Counted from the stretch's first letter, positions 8,366-16,985 are shown. The stretch: 39,693 nt of DNA from PSLL01 sp964389705 (GCA_964389705.1 CAYMEO010000012.1:1-39693); one strand, 5' to 3'. Made by a program: numbers and translations. Notes: generated by a model from the sequence alone, not told the origin.

Positions 8366-8457
8366 TGTTTAACCTCCGATTCTTAAACTATATCATAACC
8401 TGGTATAGAGATGAAGTATATTAGCCATGAATTAACACAAGTTTGCCGGATGTTAAT

Positions 8458-8487
8458 TTGACAAATCCTCTACCGGCAGCAAACTAT
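8458..8487 (+). promoter_or_regulatory. Possible promoter for rpsT
   Basis: A consensus -35 TTGACA lies at 8458-8463, with only a weak -10 candidate AACTAT (8482-8487) after 18 bases. It is in the intergenic region between the divergent fsa and rpsT genes. The -35 is perfect; the -10 is poor. Confidence 0.35.
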
Positions 8488-8519
8488 TTGCTGAACTTAA
8501 AACGGTTAAGGAGTGGGTT

Positions 8520-8810
8520 ATGGCTAAAAGAATTCGTTCTGCTATAAAAAAGCACCGTCAGAGCCTAAAGAGAAGGGCGAGGAATATACATATACGCTCT
8601 TTTCTTAAAACGGTTATAAAGGAGTTAAACGCTGCAATAGAGGCTAAAGACCTGGCAAAATCTCAAGAGGCTTTAAAATCTACTGTATCGGCGCTTAGCA
8701 AGGCCGCATCGAAAGGGGTAATTAATAAAAGAACCGTTTCTAGAAATGTCGCAAGGCTTTCAAAGAAGGTGCATGATCTATCAAAACAATTAACACAACC
8801 CTCCGTATGA
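8520..8810 (+). CDS. rpsT: 30S ribosomal protein S20
   Basis: A 96-residue, strongly basic, all-helical protein. The opening MAKRIRSAIKKHRQSLKRRA and the later SKAASKGVINKRTVSRNVAR match the bS20 family, which binds 16S rRNA helices in the body of the 30S subunit. Length is slightly above the usual 85-90. AAGGAG (8508-8513) precedes the ATG by six bases. It converges with holA, with ten bases between the stops; rpsT-holA neighbourhood is common in bacteria. Confidence 0.96.
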   Translation: MAKRIRSAIKKHRQSLKRRARNIHIRSFLKTVIKELNAAIEAKDLAKSQEALKSTVSALSKAASKGVINKRTVSRNVARLSKKVHDLSKQLTQPSV

Positions 8811-8820
8811 GATTTTTTAT

Positions 8821-9816
8821 TTAGTCGCAGAGTTCTAAAATCAGATTTGTGAGAGATATGTTTTTGGGGATATATGACGTCTTTAACATTCTATCCCCTT
8901 CATAAAGGATACAGATTATACGTTTAATCTCTTCATAGGAGAGGTTATTTGCCTGCTGTCCAATGTAGTAAAGAGCTCCTGGAGAGACCTTGAGTTCTTT
9001 TAATATCGCATCACGAGGAGTGTTTTTATCAATCAGCTCTTTTGCCCTCCAGATTAATCTGAATCTCCAGCCTATTCTACTTAGGATGGCAATTGGCTCT
9101 TTATCTGCCATTTCAAGCTCGAGAAGGGTCTTTAGCGCCTTCTCCTTATCCTTTACTGCTATGGCGTTTATGAGTTCAAAGACGTCTCCAAATTGTGCCC
9201 TTTGAGTGAATTTCTCTATATCTTCAACCTCAATGGTTTTTCTTTTACCTATAAACAGAGCAAGTCTCTGTAGCTCTGAGTGTATATCCTGCATATTGTC
9301 TCCAACAAGCGAGATAAGGCCTTGTGCTGCCTCTTTTGTGATACTGTATCCGAGTTTTTTTGCCTCTTGGTAGATTGACTGAGATGGGTCTTTTATATCA
9401 AAATGAACAAAAATAACCTCCTTTTTATCTAAGGCACTTAACCGGGTGTTATCTTGGGTACCAAATATCAAAACGAGGCATGTAAATGGAGAGGGAGAAA
9501 GGGAATATAATTCCAGTAACTTGAATTCGCTATCGGGGAGTCTTTCGACATTTTTTACTATGGCGAGTCTCATCCGTGAGAGCATGGGGTAGGTTTTAGC
9601 GGTATCAATTATCTCTTTTACTGAAGCAGAGTCACCATAAAAAAGAGAGAGGTTAAAATCCGTTGAGTTACCAAGGACGATCCTCTTTAACTCCGATATG
9701 GCTTCATCCATTAAGTAGATTTGATTGCCCGTAAATACATAGATCAGACTGATTTTCTCTTCTGAGAGATTTCTTTGAAGATCAGTATGGCTAATTTTAT
9801 TTGAGGTGATTTTCAT
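8821..9816 (-). CDS. holA: DNA polymerase III delta subunit
   Basis: A 331-residue clamp-loader subunit that opens the beta sliding clamp. Visible family features: ISLIYVFTGNQIYLMDEAI near the N-terminus, the clamp-contact region LSRMRLAIVKNVERLP near residue 100, ISLVGDNMQDIHSELQRLAL near 170, and FELINAIAVKDKEKALKTL plus AILSRIGWRFRLIWRAKELI in the C-terminal collar. Length is typical (about 330-345). It is encoded alone on the minus strand, tail to tail with rpsT. Confidence 0.94.
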   Translation of the reverse strand: MKITSNKISHTDLQRNLSEEKISLIYVFTGNQIYLMDEAISELKRIVLGNSTDFNLSLFYGDSASVKEIIDTAKTYPMLSRMRLAIVKNVERLPDSEFKLLELYSLSPSPFTCLVLIFGTQDNTRLSALDKKEVIFVHFDIKDPSQSIYQEAKKLGYSITKEAAQGLISLVGDNMQDIHSELQRLALFIGKRKTIEVEDIEKFTQRAQFGDVFELINAIAVKDKEKALKTLLELEMADKEPIAILSRIGWRFRLIWRAKELIDKNTPRDAILKELKVSPGALYYIGQQANNLSYEEIKRIICILYEGDRMLKTSYIPKNISLTNLILELCD

Positions 9817-9942
9817 TTAATTCTTTATTTTATCATAGAAATTGCATCTCGATTACGGTTCATAAGTACGAGGTATCTACATGCATATTTATAAATTTCC
9901 ACTTGTATGCAGTTTCTAGGAAAGGTTATACTCAACTGTATT

Positions 9943-10629
9943 ATGTCCATAACTTCAGAGAATTTAGTCAATTGGATTTATTTAGAAAAGGTTGATTACT
10001 CTAAGGGACTTTCTTCTCAAAGAGAAATTCATAAAATGGTTTCTTCGGGTAAGTACAAGGGCTTCCTTCTTCTTGTTGAGCATAAGCCCGTTATTACAAT
10101 TGGGAGGTTTGGAGATGAAAGTAACATTCTAATTTCTAAAGAGGAAGCAAAAAGACGCGGGATCGAAATTTGGAAGATTGAGCGTGGAGGTGACGTTACG
10201 TTTCACGGTCCGGGTCAGCTTGTTGGCTACCCGATAATCAAACTTAGGGATTTTAAGCTCGGGGTTAGATCCTATATCTGTCTTCTCGAGGAGACTCTGA
10301 TTGGGGTTCTTGGTAAATTTGGCATATCAGGAGAGAGAATTAAAGATCACACAGGAGTTTGGGTCGGTAGAGAGAAGATTGCAGCAATAGGGGTATATGT
10401 AAAGAATGGAATTACAATGCACGGGTTTGCATTAAATGTAAATACGGACCTCAGTTACTTCTCTTTTATAGTTCCCTGTGGAATTTCGAACATGGGAGTA
10501 ACCTCAATGAAAGAGATTTTAGGTAAGGAAATACCTCTTGGGAAATTAGCCGTAGCTTTCACTGAGGAGTTTGGAGAGAGATTTCAAACAAATATGAGTT
10601 TAGCCATAGAGAGTATAGAACTTACATAA
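9943..10629 (+). CDS. lipB: Octanoyltransferase (lipoate biosynthesis)
   Basis: Transfers octanoyl groups from acyl carrier protein to lipoyl domains. Conserved blocks: IERGGDVTFHGPGQLVGYPI, GVWVGREKIAAIGVY with the catalytic lysine, and MHGFALNVNTDL...FIVPCGI with the catalytic cysteine. From the ATG at 9943 the protein is 228 residues. The frame also opens at 9907 (240 residues), but the extra residues MQFLGKVILNCI do not resemble the family and neither ATG has a good Shine-Dalgarno. A TATAAA at 9890-9895 could be a -10 element for this gene. No lipA is seen nearby. It converges with ndk. Confidence 0.94.
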   Translation: MSITSENLVNWIYLEKVDYSKGLSSQREIHKMVSSGKYKGFLLLVEHKPVITIGRFGDESNILISKEEAKRRGIEIWKIERGGDVTFHGPGQLVGYPIIKLRDFKLGVRSYICLLEETLIGVLGKFGISGERIKDHTGVWVGREKIAAIGVYVKNGITMHGFALNVNTDLSYFSFIVPCGISNMGVTSMKEILGKEIPLGKLAVAFTEEFGERFQTNMSLAIESIELT

Positions 10630-10657
10630 GTATTATCTTTTCTCTAGTGTCAGCCCC

Positions 10658-11083
10658 CTATTCAACACGCTCGTGGATTTCAAGTGCGTTGAAAAAATAC
10701 CCTATCTCAAATGATGCTGATTCAGATGAATCAGATCCATGGACTATATTTCTCTCGATATTTGATGCAAATTCCTTTCTAATGGTTCCTGGTTTGGCTT
10801 TTGCTGGATCTGTGGCTCCCATGATTTCACGTACCTTTGAGATTGCGTCCTTGCCCTCAAGAACCATTACGACGCACGGACCAGAAGACATAAAGTCTGT
10901 GAGGCTTGAGAAAAAAGGTCTTTCCCTATGGACGGCGTAGAATCCTTGCGCCTGCGCTTTTGAGAGTTTAACCATTTTAAGAGCTATCACTTTGAGTCTG
11001 CTCTCTTCAAATCTCCTTATTACTTCTCCTATGAGATTTTTGCTGACTCCATCGGGCTTTACGATTGAAAGTGTTCTTTCCAA
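10658..11083 (-). CDS. ndk: Nucleoside diphosphate kinase
   Basis: A 141-residue enzyme that equilibrates NTPs and NDPs through a phosphohistidine. MERTLSIVKPDGVSKNLIG at the N-terminus, the phosphate-binding RPFFSSLTDFMSSGP near residue 55-70, GATDPAKAKPGTIRK at 89-103, and the catalytic histidine H115 in NIVHGSDS are all present. Length and motif spacing are normal. It is a single minus-strand gene converging with lipB. Confidence 0.97.
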   Translation of the reverse strand: MERTLSIVKPDGVSKNLIGEVIRRFEESRLKVIALKMVKLSKAQAQGFYAVHRERPFFSSLTDFMSSGPCVVMVLEGKDAISKVREIMGATDPAKAKPGTIRKEFASNIERNIVHGSDSSESASFEIGYFFNALEIHERVE

Positions 11084-11202
11084 TTTATCTGACCTCCAAT
11101 ATTGTATTTGTTTATCTTGGCAAACAGATATATATATCTCGGAAGCAGGCTTGTAATTATAAGGAATTTTGAAGAAATTAAAAGGGGATATTTTCGAAAT
11201 AT

Positions 11203-12621
11203 TTATGGAATCTGATACTGTTCTGACTCTGTAGAGGTGGCCTTTGAGAGGCCTATGAGAAATGCGAAATATAGGGCATTTGATGGAACGTGTAGATTAA
11301 AGTCGGCAAGGCTGTGAATGAGTAGCGATACGATTCCCGACAGCGCTCCAAGAGAAAGGAAGAACCTAAAATGTTTTCCTTCATGAGATAGATGGCCAAG
11401 GGTTTTTAATAGAGAAAGTATAAACAGACCAAGTGCAATTAAAATTGAGAGAAACCCCAGTAGACCAGTCTCAACTATAAGCTGAAGGTAGTCATTGTGG
11501 GCATGTATATATACAAATGCCTGCTCCATGTATCTTTTGTACAGTGGATAGACATAACCAAATGTTCCAAGACCAGTTCCAAAAAGAGGAAAGTCTCTTA
11601 TGGTTGTTAGAGAATCTTTCCACACCAAAGTCCTTCCGGGGGCATCTGATTCAATTTGAAGAAACCTCTCAAATATGGGATGGAGTCCTATCCAGAGTCC
11701 ATAAATAAGGGCAACGGCTAAGACAAAAAGAATCATCAGGGCCTTTTCTACCCTGTCCTTTTTAAAACTATAATAAGCCAGGTAAAAGAAAAGCAGAGAT
11801 AGAAGAACACTAAATATACCCATTCTTGACTGTGAAAAAAACAGGGCGAGAAGCAATATGCCTAGAAGAAAGAGGAGCAAAATCTGTTTTTGGAATCTAT
11901 CCGATGAGACTAGATTCTTAAAAAAAGACCTGCGTCTTCTATGTTGCCTGCCCAAGGACAGGGTGTAGCCCAGAACAAGGGGGAGAGACATCTCAAGAAA
12001 CCCCGCAAAATGATTGCGGTTGAGAAACGTTCCCCTGCCTGATTCAACTCCCAGCCCTGAAGCGGTATTGCTTGTGGTTATATATTGGTATATCCCATAA
12101 GCGGCTTCAATAAGTGATGCTGTAAACACAGGGATGAGAAGGAACTTTATTTGATTCTCTGTCCTGAACCTTCTTGATATGACAAATCCGAATGCAACAT
12201 ACGAGAATAAAAGTAGTGTTTCTCTCCATGTGCCGTGTGGATAGAGGCTTATTGTGAATGCGCTATCTTCCCTATTGAATCCAATGGTTGAGAGAACCGA
12301 TTGGTTCTTTTCCCAGATTTCTAGACTCTTTACCGACACGATTCCTAAAATAGACTCTGGAAGGGGGGCAATTTGAAATAGACATATAAGTAAAAATACG
12401 AGGAGTGGTAAGCTCATTACGCTAAGTTCAATTCCCTTTTTATCACACAGCGAATATAAGAGCCACAGAGTAAGAAGTAGAAAACATTGAGTTTGAACTA
12501 AGAATAGTGCCAACGGGTTTGGGCTTCCACTTCTTATCAATAGGGGTGAAAAGAAAAGAAGGGAAAAGGTAAAAAAATAGATAAATTTATCTAGTATAGT
12601 ACGGACTATAGTCATATTCAC
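11203..12621 (-). CDS. O-antigen ligase/polymerase-like membrane protein (Wzy_C family)
   Basis: A 472-residue inner-membrane protein with about 12 hydrophobic helices. The signature periplasmic loop follows a LVWKDSLTTIRDFPLFGTGL segment and ends YIHAHNDYLQLIVETGLLGF, typical of the WaaL/Wzy_C O-antigen ligase superfamily. RGTFLNRNHFAGFLEMSLPL earlier is also seen in this family. Members either ligate O-antigen to lipid A core, polymerise polysaccharide units or glycosylate pilins. No glycosyltransferase or other polysaccharide gene lies beside it, so the actual acceptor is unknown. It is a single minus-strand gene. Confidence 0.85.
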   Translation of the reverse strand: MNMTIVRTILDKFIYFFTFSLLFFSPLLIRSGSPNPLALFLVQTQCFLLLTLWLLYSLCDKKGIELSVMSLPLLVFLLICLFQIAPLPESILGIVSVKSLEIWEKNQSVLSTIGFNREDSAFTISLYPHGTWRETLLLFSYVAFGFVISRRFRTENQIKFLLIPVFTASLIEAAYGIYQYITTSNTASGLGVESGRGTFLNRNHFAGFLEMSLPLVLGYTLSLGRQHRRRRSFFKNLVSSDRFQKQILLLFLLGILLLALFFSQSRMGIFSVLLSLLFFYLAYYSFKKDRVEKALMILFVLAVALIYGLWIGLHPIFERFLQIESDAPGRTLVWKDSLTTIRDFPLFGTGLGTFGYVYPLYKRYMEQAFVYIHAHNDYLQLIVETGLLGFLSILIALGLFILSLLKTLGHLSHEGKHFRFFLSLGALSGIVSLLIHSLADFNLHVPSNALYFAFLIGLSKATSTESEQYQIP

Positions 12622-12754
12622 ATTATAATAACATAATGTGGCTTTAACGTAAGAGACGAATTAATTATTGGTGTTTAGACACCTGTGAAAAGCAATCAAT
12701 CAGAAGCGCGGCTGGTTTCTATAGAGGTGTCTCATTGGGTTTTAAATTTTTGAT

Positions 12755-13147
12755 CTAATCTTGTATGTCTGCCATTACATGCGAGCGGATCTTATTGAGG
12801 AGTACCTCTTTTTGAATCGGCTTTACTATATAATCTACAGCGCCAAGGGAAAAAGCCGTAAATTTGTATTCTATTCCTCCGAGTGCGGTTGTAAATACTA
12901 TGGGAATGTGTGCGGTTTCTTTATTCGATCGCAATCTATGACAAACATCATAACCGTTTACATCTGGCATCATAACATCGACCAGTATGAGATCTGGCTT
13001 GGATTTGATGGCTATCTCAAGGGCCTTATCTCCGTCATCAGTGGTAATCACGTTGTAGCCCTCATTTGACAGGAGTAGCTCTACTAGCTTAAGTGTATCC
13101 TCGTCGTCATCAATGTATAGTATCAGCGGCTTTGATAAACTATTCAT
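12755..13147 (-). CDS. Single-domain response regulator (receiver)
   Basis: A 130-residue stand-alone CheY-type receiver. Acidic pocket DDDED at 13-17, phospho-acceptor D57 in DLILVDVMMPDVNGYD, switch Thr near 86 in IPIVFTTALGG, and conserved lysine K109 in GAVDYIVKPIQ. There is no output domain, so it should act through protein-protein contact or pass phosphate on. Its ATG overlaps the TGA of the upstream Hpt gene (ATGA), so the two are co-translated and probably form one phosphorelay. No histidine kinase gene is in the window. Confidence 0.93.
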   Translation of the reverse strand: MNSLSKPLILYIDDDEDTLKLVELLLSNEGYNVITTDDGDKALEIAIKSKPDLILVDVMMPDVNGYDVCHRLRSNKETAHIPIVFTTALGGIEYKFTAFSLGAVDYIVKPIQKEVLLNKIRSHVMADIQD

Positions 13148-13470
13148 TCATAGACCACCTTTACATGTGAGATATAGTTTAGAAGCTTCCCCACCCATTT
13201 TCGGATCTCAGTGGCATTTCTATCTTTTGCAGCCTGCTCGATGAGTCTGCCTATATCAGTTATAGGGTCGAATCCATAACCAGCGCCAGAGCCTTTCATA
13301 CTGTGTCCAAGGATTCGAGCGGTTTCATAATCGTCCTGGTCTAAAGCCTTCAAGATGGATTGGACATCCTTGTGTCTGTTTTCCAGAAACCCTGGTATAA
13401 GCTCTTTAAGTTCGGCATCCACACGTGCTATAATCTTTTCATCCTGCTCTGTATCTTTATCTTCTATCAT
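13144..13470 (-). CDS. Histidine phosphotransfer (Hpt) domain protein
   Basis: A 108-residue helical protein with the Hpt signature ARILGHSMKGSGAGYGF, in which H56 is the phosphorylated histidine (HxxKGS). Hpt proteins carry phosphate between receivers in multi-step relays. An AAGGAG lies about nine bases before its ATG on the minus strand. It overlaps the downstream receiver gene by four bases, making a minimal two-gene relay module. The kinase that feeds it must be elsewhere. Confidence 0.9.
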   Translation of the reverse strand: MIEDKDTEQDEKIIARVDAELKELIPGFLENRHKDVQSILKALDQDDYETARILGHSMKGSGAGYGFDPITDIGRLIEQAAKDRNATEIRKWVGKLLNYISHVKVVYE

Positions 13471-13521
13471 ACTTGTTGTACTCCTTATACTGATGAGTCA
13501 CTTGTTTTGCATCCTTATGGA

Positions 13522-13544
13522 ATTTGTGGTTTTATACCACAAAT
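13522..13544. repeat. 9-bp perfect inverted repeat, operator-like
   Basis: ATTTGTGGT (13522-13530), five bases, then ACCACAAAT (13536-13544). It sits in the divergent intergenic region between the Hpt gene and the binding-protein gene, overlapping the predicted transcription start of the minus-strand promoter next to it. There is no T tract, so it is not a terminator. A repressor-binding site is the natural reading. Confidence 0.5.
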
Positions 13545-13571
13545 ATAGCAAGAGTGATGCCAATAGAACAA
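13542..13571 (-). promoter_or_regulatory. Possible promoter for the Hpt-receiver pair
   Basis: On the minus strand TTGTTC (13566-13571) and TATATT (13542-13547) are separated by 18 bases. The predicted start near 13535 falls inside the adjacent palindrome, an arrangement expected for repression. Confidence 0.35.
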
Positions 13572-13722
13572 ACGGGGTATAAGTTGCTAATAATAAGGGA
13601 TTTTTAAATTCTTTTTGGTTATAGTTCTATTAGATCTTCGTTATAAGCCTGGCCTCTATGTGACAAAAATCGTCAATGATGGGGAGAATTGAGAAATCTT
13701 GGTCTTCAATAGGCGATTTAGA

Positions 13723-13731
13723 TGTTATAAT
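13723..13731 (+). promoter_or_regulatory. Extended -10 promoter for the binding-protein gene
   Basis: TGTTATAAT is a perfect extended -10 (TGn plus TATAAT). No good -35 is seen, which extended -10 promoters tolerate. Transcription would begin near 13738, so the in-frame ATG at 13699 lies upstream of the transcript and the ATGs at 13741 or 13753 are better starts. Confidence 0.45.
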
Positions 13732-13740
13732 TTCAAACCA

Positions 13741-14925
13741 ATGTTTTCTGAGATGGATTCTAAAGAGGGTTATTGCAATTCAAGATATGGGGCTTTTCCA
13801 GAATTATTTTTTTCATTCTTTCTCTTTATATTTTTAGGTTTATCCCTTCCTGGATATGTCCTTGGTCAGGGATTAATGTCCCATGGCGATTCTGAAAAAG
13901 TAGATCCCAAATCGGTGGGCTGTCTCTTGCCTTTAAGCGGAGAATATGGGTTAATTGGGAAAAAAGCCCTAAAGGGAGTTCTTATGGCGGCAGGTATATT
14001 CCAATCCAATGAGGGCTTTCAAATTGCCGTCAGGGACTATAATAATGGCCGGGGTGATGAGGAGCATAAAATAGCACTTGAAGAGATGGTGGCAAGAGAC
14101 CGGATCTCTGTTATAATTGGTCCGATTCTCAGCAGTTCTATTAGAGAAATAAGCGAGAGTATCAAATCACTCAAAATCCCGACTCTAGTGTTTCCGCTCT
14201 CTGAAGATGTATCTGATGGGAATCCTTACCTCATAAAATTCTCTTACTCCATCGAGAATCAGGCGCGCGTGATTGCAAGATACGCAGTGCAGGATGCAAG
14301 GATAAAAACCTTGGGCATTCTTTATCCAAAAACTAGACTCGGGGAATTATCTAAAGAGGCTTTTATCAAATCCGTAAGGGAGTACGGGGGTAATATAATC
14401 TACATTGGCTCTTATGACACAAGGAACCTTGACATTTCAGGGGAGATTAAATGGATGAAATCAAGGCATCCCGATGCCGTTTTTGTTCCTGATAGTGCCA
14501 CGCACTCAGCGCAGTTGATAAAGAAACTCAGACAGGAGGATAGTCTGAGGGATTTAATCTTCCTTGGGCCAAACACATGGAACAGCCAGAACTTTCTAAA
14601 CGCCCTAGGTACAGAGACAGATGGAATTATATTTACGGATTTCTTTTTTTCCGGCACTGAGAATTGGATAGACTTTAATGCCAAATTCAGAGCCATATTC
14701 GGAGAAGAGCCAGGATTCCTTGAGTATCAGGTCTATGAAGCCACAAACCTGATTCTCCAGATCCTCAAAACCCCCATACAAAGGAGGGAAGATATAAAAG
14801 AGCGACTCCTCTCTTTTTGCAATCCGCTCTTTTATATTAATGAAAACGTAGATGGCAGCCTTATAATCTCTCCCAAGCCTCTTATTCTTACGCTAAATGG
14901 GAGAAAAATAGTAAAGGTAGAATAA
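13741..14925 (+). CDS. Periplasmic LivK-type ligand-binding protein (type 1 periplasmic binding fold)
   Basis: About 394 residues from 13741. A hydrophobic stretch (FFSFFLFIFLGLSLPGYVLG) near the N-terminus is a signal peptide or membrane anchor. Next comes a Leu/Ile/Val-binding-protein-like fold: VGCLLPLSGEYGLIGKKALK, FQIAVRDYNNGRGD, VIIGPILSSSIREISE and LIFLGPNTW are typical. The family includes amino-acid ABC-transporter binding proteins and the LpoA-type activators of penicillin-binding proteins. No permease or ATPase gene is nearby, which favours a sensory or cell-wall role over transport. The frame could start at 13699, but a strong extended -10 lies downstream of that ATG. Function beyond the fold is unresolved. 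Confidence 0.8.
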   Translation: MFSEMDSKEGYCNSRYGAFPELFFSFFLFIFLGLSLPGYVLGQGLMSHGDSEKVDPKSVGCLLPLSGEYGLIGKKALKGVLMAAGIFQSNEGFQIAVRDYNNGRGDEEHKIALEEMVARDRISVIIGPILSSSIREISESIKSLKIPTLVFPLSEDVSDGNPYLIKFSYSIENQARVIARYAVQDARIKTLGILYPKTRLGELSKEAFIKSVREYGGNIIYIGSYDTRNLDISGEIKWMKSRHPDAVFVPDSATHSAQLIKKLRQEDSLRDLIFLGPNTWNSQNFLNALGTETDGIIFTDFFFSGTENWIDFNAKFRAIFGEEPGFLEYQVYEATNLILQILKTPIQRREDIKERLLSFCNPLFYINENVDGSLIISPKPLILTLNGRKIVKVE

Positions 14926-14939
14926 AGGTTTTTCGAGTG

Positions 14940-16151
14940 TTAAGTATTTAATTTAGGTTTTTCTTTATAAAGCCATTGGCTGATTGCTAGGTTTACCTCG
15001 TTGTAAACCTCTCTGAGTGAAACCTTGTGGCGGTTTGCTGCCCTCTTGCAATCCTCGTATTCGGGCTTTGCCCTTTTTATTCCTAACTCAGGCTCATCAA
15101 CTATCTTTACCATTATATTGCCATATCTTGTAGGTACGGTTTTTTGTTCTCTTCTGAGTTTGAATCGAGTTGCATCGTAGTATCTTACTCCGATTGTTGT
15201 TGATTCTCTAAAGAGGATTTCGCTAACCCTTTGGATTCCATCATACCGGGAAATTATTTTAATGATCTGCCCCGGTCTTCCTCTTTTCATTATTGTGTTT
15301 ATTAGTGAAACATCTAGGACCTTCTCTTCTGAGAGGAGCTTTTCAAAGAGGTTCTCAAACGCTTCTGGATTCATATCGTCAATATTCGTTTCTATAACAA
15401 TGACTCTGTCCGTTTCTATTCCTTGATAAGATTGGCTGTCCTCTCCCATTATTGCCCTTAGCACATTTGGAAGATCACTTGGGTTTCTTGTGCCTGCACC
15501 ATATCCGATTTTAGAGATCTTCATTCTTGGAAAATGACCGAATCCCTTTGATAGAACGGATAAAATTGCGGCGCCTGTTGGAGTGACAAGTTCTTCTTTT
15601 CTATTTGATTCATACATCTCAACGCCTCCGAGGAGTTCCAAAACCGCAGGGGAGGGTCCTGGATAAACGCCGTGTTCCATTTTTATCTGACTCCTTGAAA
15701 AAGGAATTGCCGAAGAGTAAATCTCATCAATCCCTAAGATGTCAATCCCAATTACGGTTCCAACTATGTCCACTATTGAGTCCAAGGCACCAATCTCGTG
15801 AAAGTGCACCTCTTCAGACCCTACGCCGTGGATCTTAGCCTCAGCCTCTGCCAGCTTTTCAAAGATTGAAATCGCGGTTTTTTTTATTACATCTTTGAGC
15901 CTACTCCTCTGTATTATGCCCTTTATATCCTTGAGCCTCCTTTCAGTCTGCCCTTCGGTTAGGATGACATTAAATTTACATCCCTGAATTCCTGCCCTAT
16001 TTACGGTCTTGGCGTCGAGTTTGTATCCCTTTATCGGAAGCTTGCTTAATTCGCCCTCTAGAACCCTTAATTGCAAACCAAGATGGAGAAGTGATCCGAC
16101 AATCATATCTCCACTTACACCTGAGAAGCAGTCAAAGTAGAGCTTTTTCAA
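14940..16151 (-). CDS. larC: Nickel-pincer cofactor biosynthesis protein LarC
   Basis: A 403-residue protein of the LarC (former DUF111) family, which inserts nickel into the pyridinium-bisthiocarboxylate mononucleotide to finish the cofactor of LarA-type racemases and epimerases. N-terminal LYFDCFSGVSGDMIVGSLLH, the His-rich EEVHFHEIGALDSIVDIVGT near residue 115, ETNIDDMNPEAFENL near 253, and FRESTTIGVRYYDATRFKLR near 313 are diagnostic. It is one continuous frame, unlike the Lactobacillus gene, which is split by a programmed frameshift. No larA, larB or larE is present in the window. The ccsA-like gene upstream ends 19 bases before it, so they are probably co-transcribed. Confidence 0.93.
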   Translation of the reverse strand: MKKLYFDCFSGVSGDMIVGSLLHLGLQLRVLEGELSKLPIKGYKLDAKTVNRAGIQGCKFNVILTEGQTERRLKDIKGIIQRSRLKDVIKKTAISIFEKLAEAEAKIHGVGSEEVHFHEIGALDSIVDIVGTVIGIDILGIDEIYSSAIPFSRSQIKMEHGVYPGPSPAVLELLGGVEMYESNRKEELVTPTGAAILSVLSKGFGHFPRMKISKIGYGAGTRNPSDLPNVLRAIMGEDSQSYQGIETDRVIVIETNIDDMNPEAFENLFEKLLSEEKVLDVSLINTIMKRGRPGQIIKIISRYDGIQRVSEILFRESTTIGVRYYDATRFKLRREQKTVPTRYGNIMVKIVDEPELGIKRAKPEYEDCKRAANRHKVSLREVYNEVNLAISQWLYKEKPKLNT

Positions 16152-16169
16152 TTTTGGTTGCCTTAAAAA

Positions 16170-16985
16170 TTAATATGTTCCGAGAAAATCATGTCGTCCC
16201 GGAGCTAAGTATCCGATTACAAAGAATGTAAAGAGAATTACTCCAAAACCAAGTATCGATCCCACAGCAGCTTTTCTTCCTTTCCAGCCCGTGGCAAGTC
16301 TTCCATGAATTAGAACTGCATAGAGAAACCAGGAAATCAGAGACCAGGTTTCTTTTGACCCCCAAGTCCAAAACGTTCCCCACATCTCTTTTGCAAAGAG
16401 CATTCCTAACGCCAATCCTAGGGTTAACAAAGGGAAGCCTGCAAGGAGACAGACGTGGTTAAGGTTATCGAGTGCTGTAAGGGACGGCAATTTTTTTAAG
16501 AATCTTCCCATACGCTTTGATTTTATCCTTCTTTCTTCAAAAAGGTAGAGAACGCCAGCAATAAATGCAATTGTAAAAAGGGCCTCTCCTAAGAACACAA
16601 TCGCAATGTGGGTTAGAATCCAGGGGTTTCTAAGAGATGGGTCATGGTCAATAATTCCTCTGGGGAGGATGATAGATGGAAGGATCATGAGAAAAGCAAG
16701 TGGTGTTACAAAGGCTCCCAATATAGAGGCCTTAAACCGCGCCTGCGAAATAATATAAATCAGGACAATAAACCATGAAAAGAAATAAAGAGACCTATCA
16801 AGCCCCCCGGCTATCTGGTTGCCACTCCAGTAGAAAGCAACCAGGCTCAGCGTATGGAGCACGGCTGCAACCAAAATTGTGCGAAAGCCCCAGACCGAAC
16901 CCCTTGGATTTTGTGTCCATAGATAAACACAATAGAGAATAGATGAGACTAGATAAAAGAATGCAACGACTCCATGCCAGTTCAT
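16170..16985 (-). CDS. CcsA/HemX-type cytochrome c assembly protein
   Basis: A 271-residue inner-membrane protein with eight predicted helices, of the haem-handling family that includes CcsA/ResC and HemX. RSLYFFSWFIVLIYIISQ, WILTHIAIVFLGEALFTIAF and LDNLNHVCLLAGFPLLTLGL carry the family's conserved residues, including histidines that could ligate haem. The tryptophan-rich segment reads WGTFWTWGSKETWSLISW; most relatives have WxWDPKE, so the usual aspartate is glycine here. The gene lies between prfA and larC on the same strand. In related genomes a HemX-like gene often precedes hemA, but here it does not. It could serve cytochrome c maturation or glutamyl-tRNA reductase level control. Confidence 0.85.
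   Translation of the reverse strand: MNWHGVVAFFYLVSSILYCVYLWTQNPRGSVWGFRTILVAAVLHTLSLVAFYWSGNQIAGGLDRSLYFFSWFIVLIYIISQARFKASILGAFVTPLAFLMILPSIILPRGIIDHDPSLRNPWILTHIAIVFLGEALFTIAFIAGVLYLFEERRIKSKRMGRFLKKLPSLTALDNLNHVCLLAGFPLLTLGLALGMLFAKEMWGTFWTWGSKETWSLISWFLYAVLIHGRLATGWKGRKAAVGSILGFGVILFTFFVIGYLAPGRHDFLGTY

Noticed and set aside
12670..12732. GGTGT/ACACC hairpin (12670-12683) and a distant partner AGGTGTCT (12725-12732) downstream of the receiver gene
   Set aside because: The stems are only 5 and 8 bases, the long pairing spans a 40-base loop, and there is no T tract on the minus strand, so a terminator is not supported.
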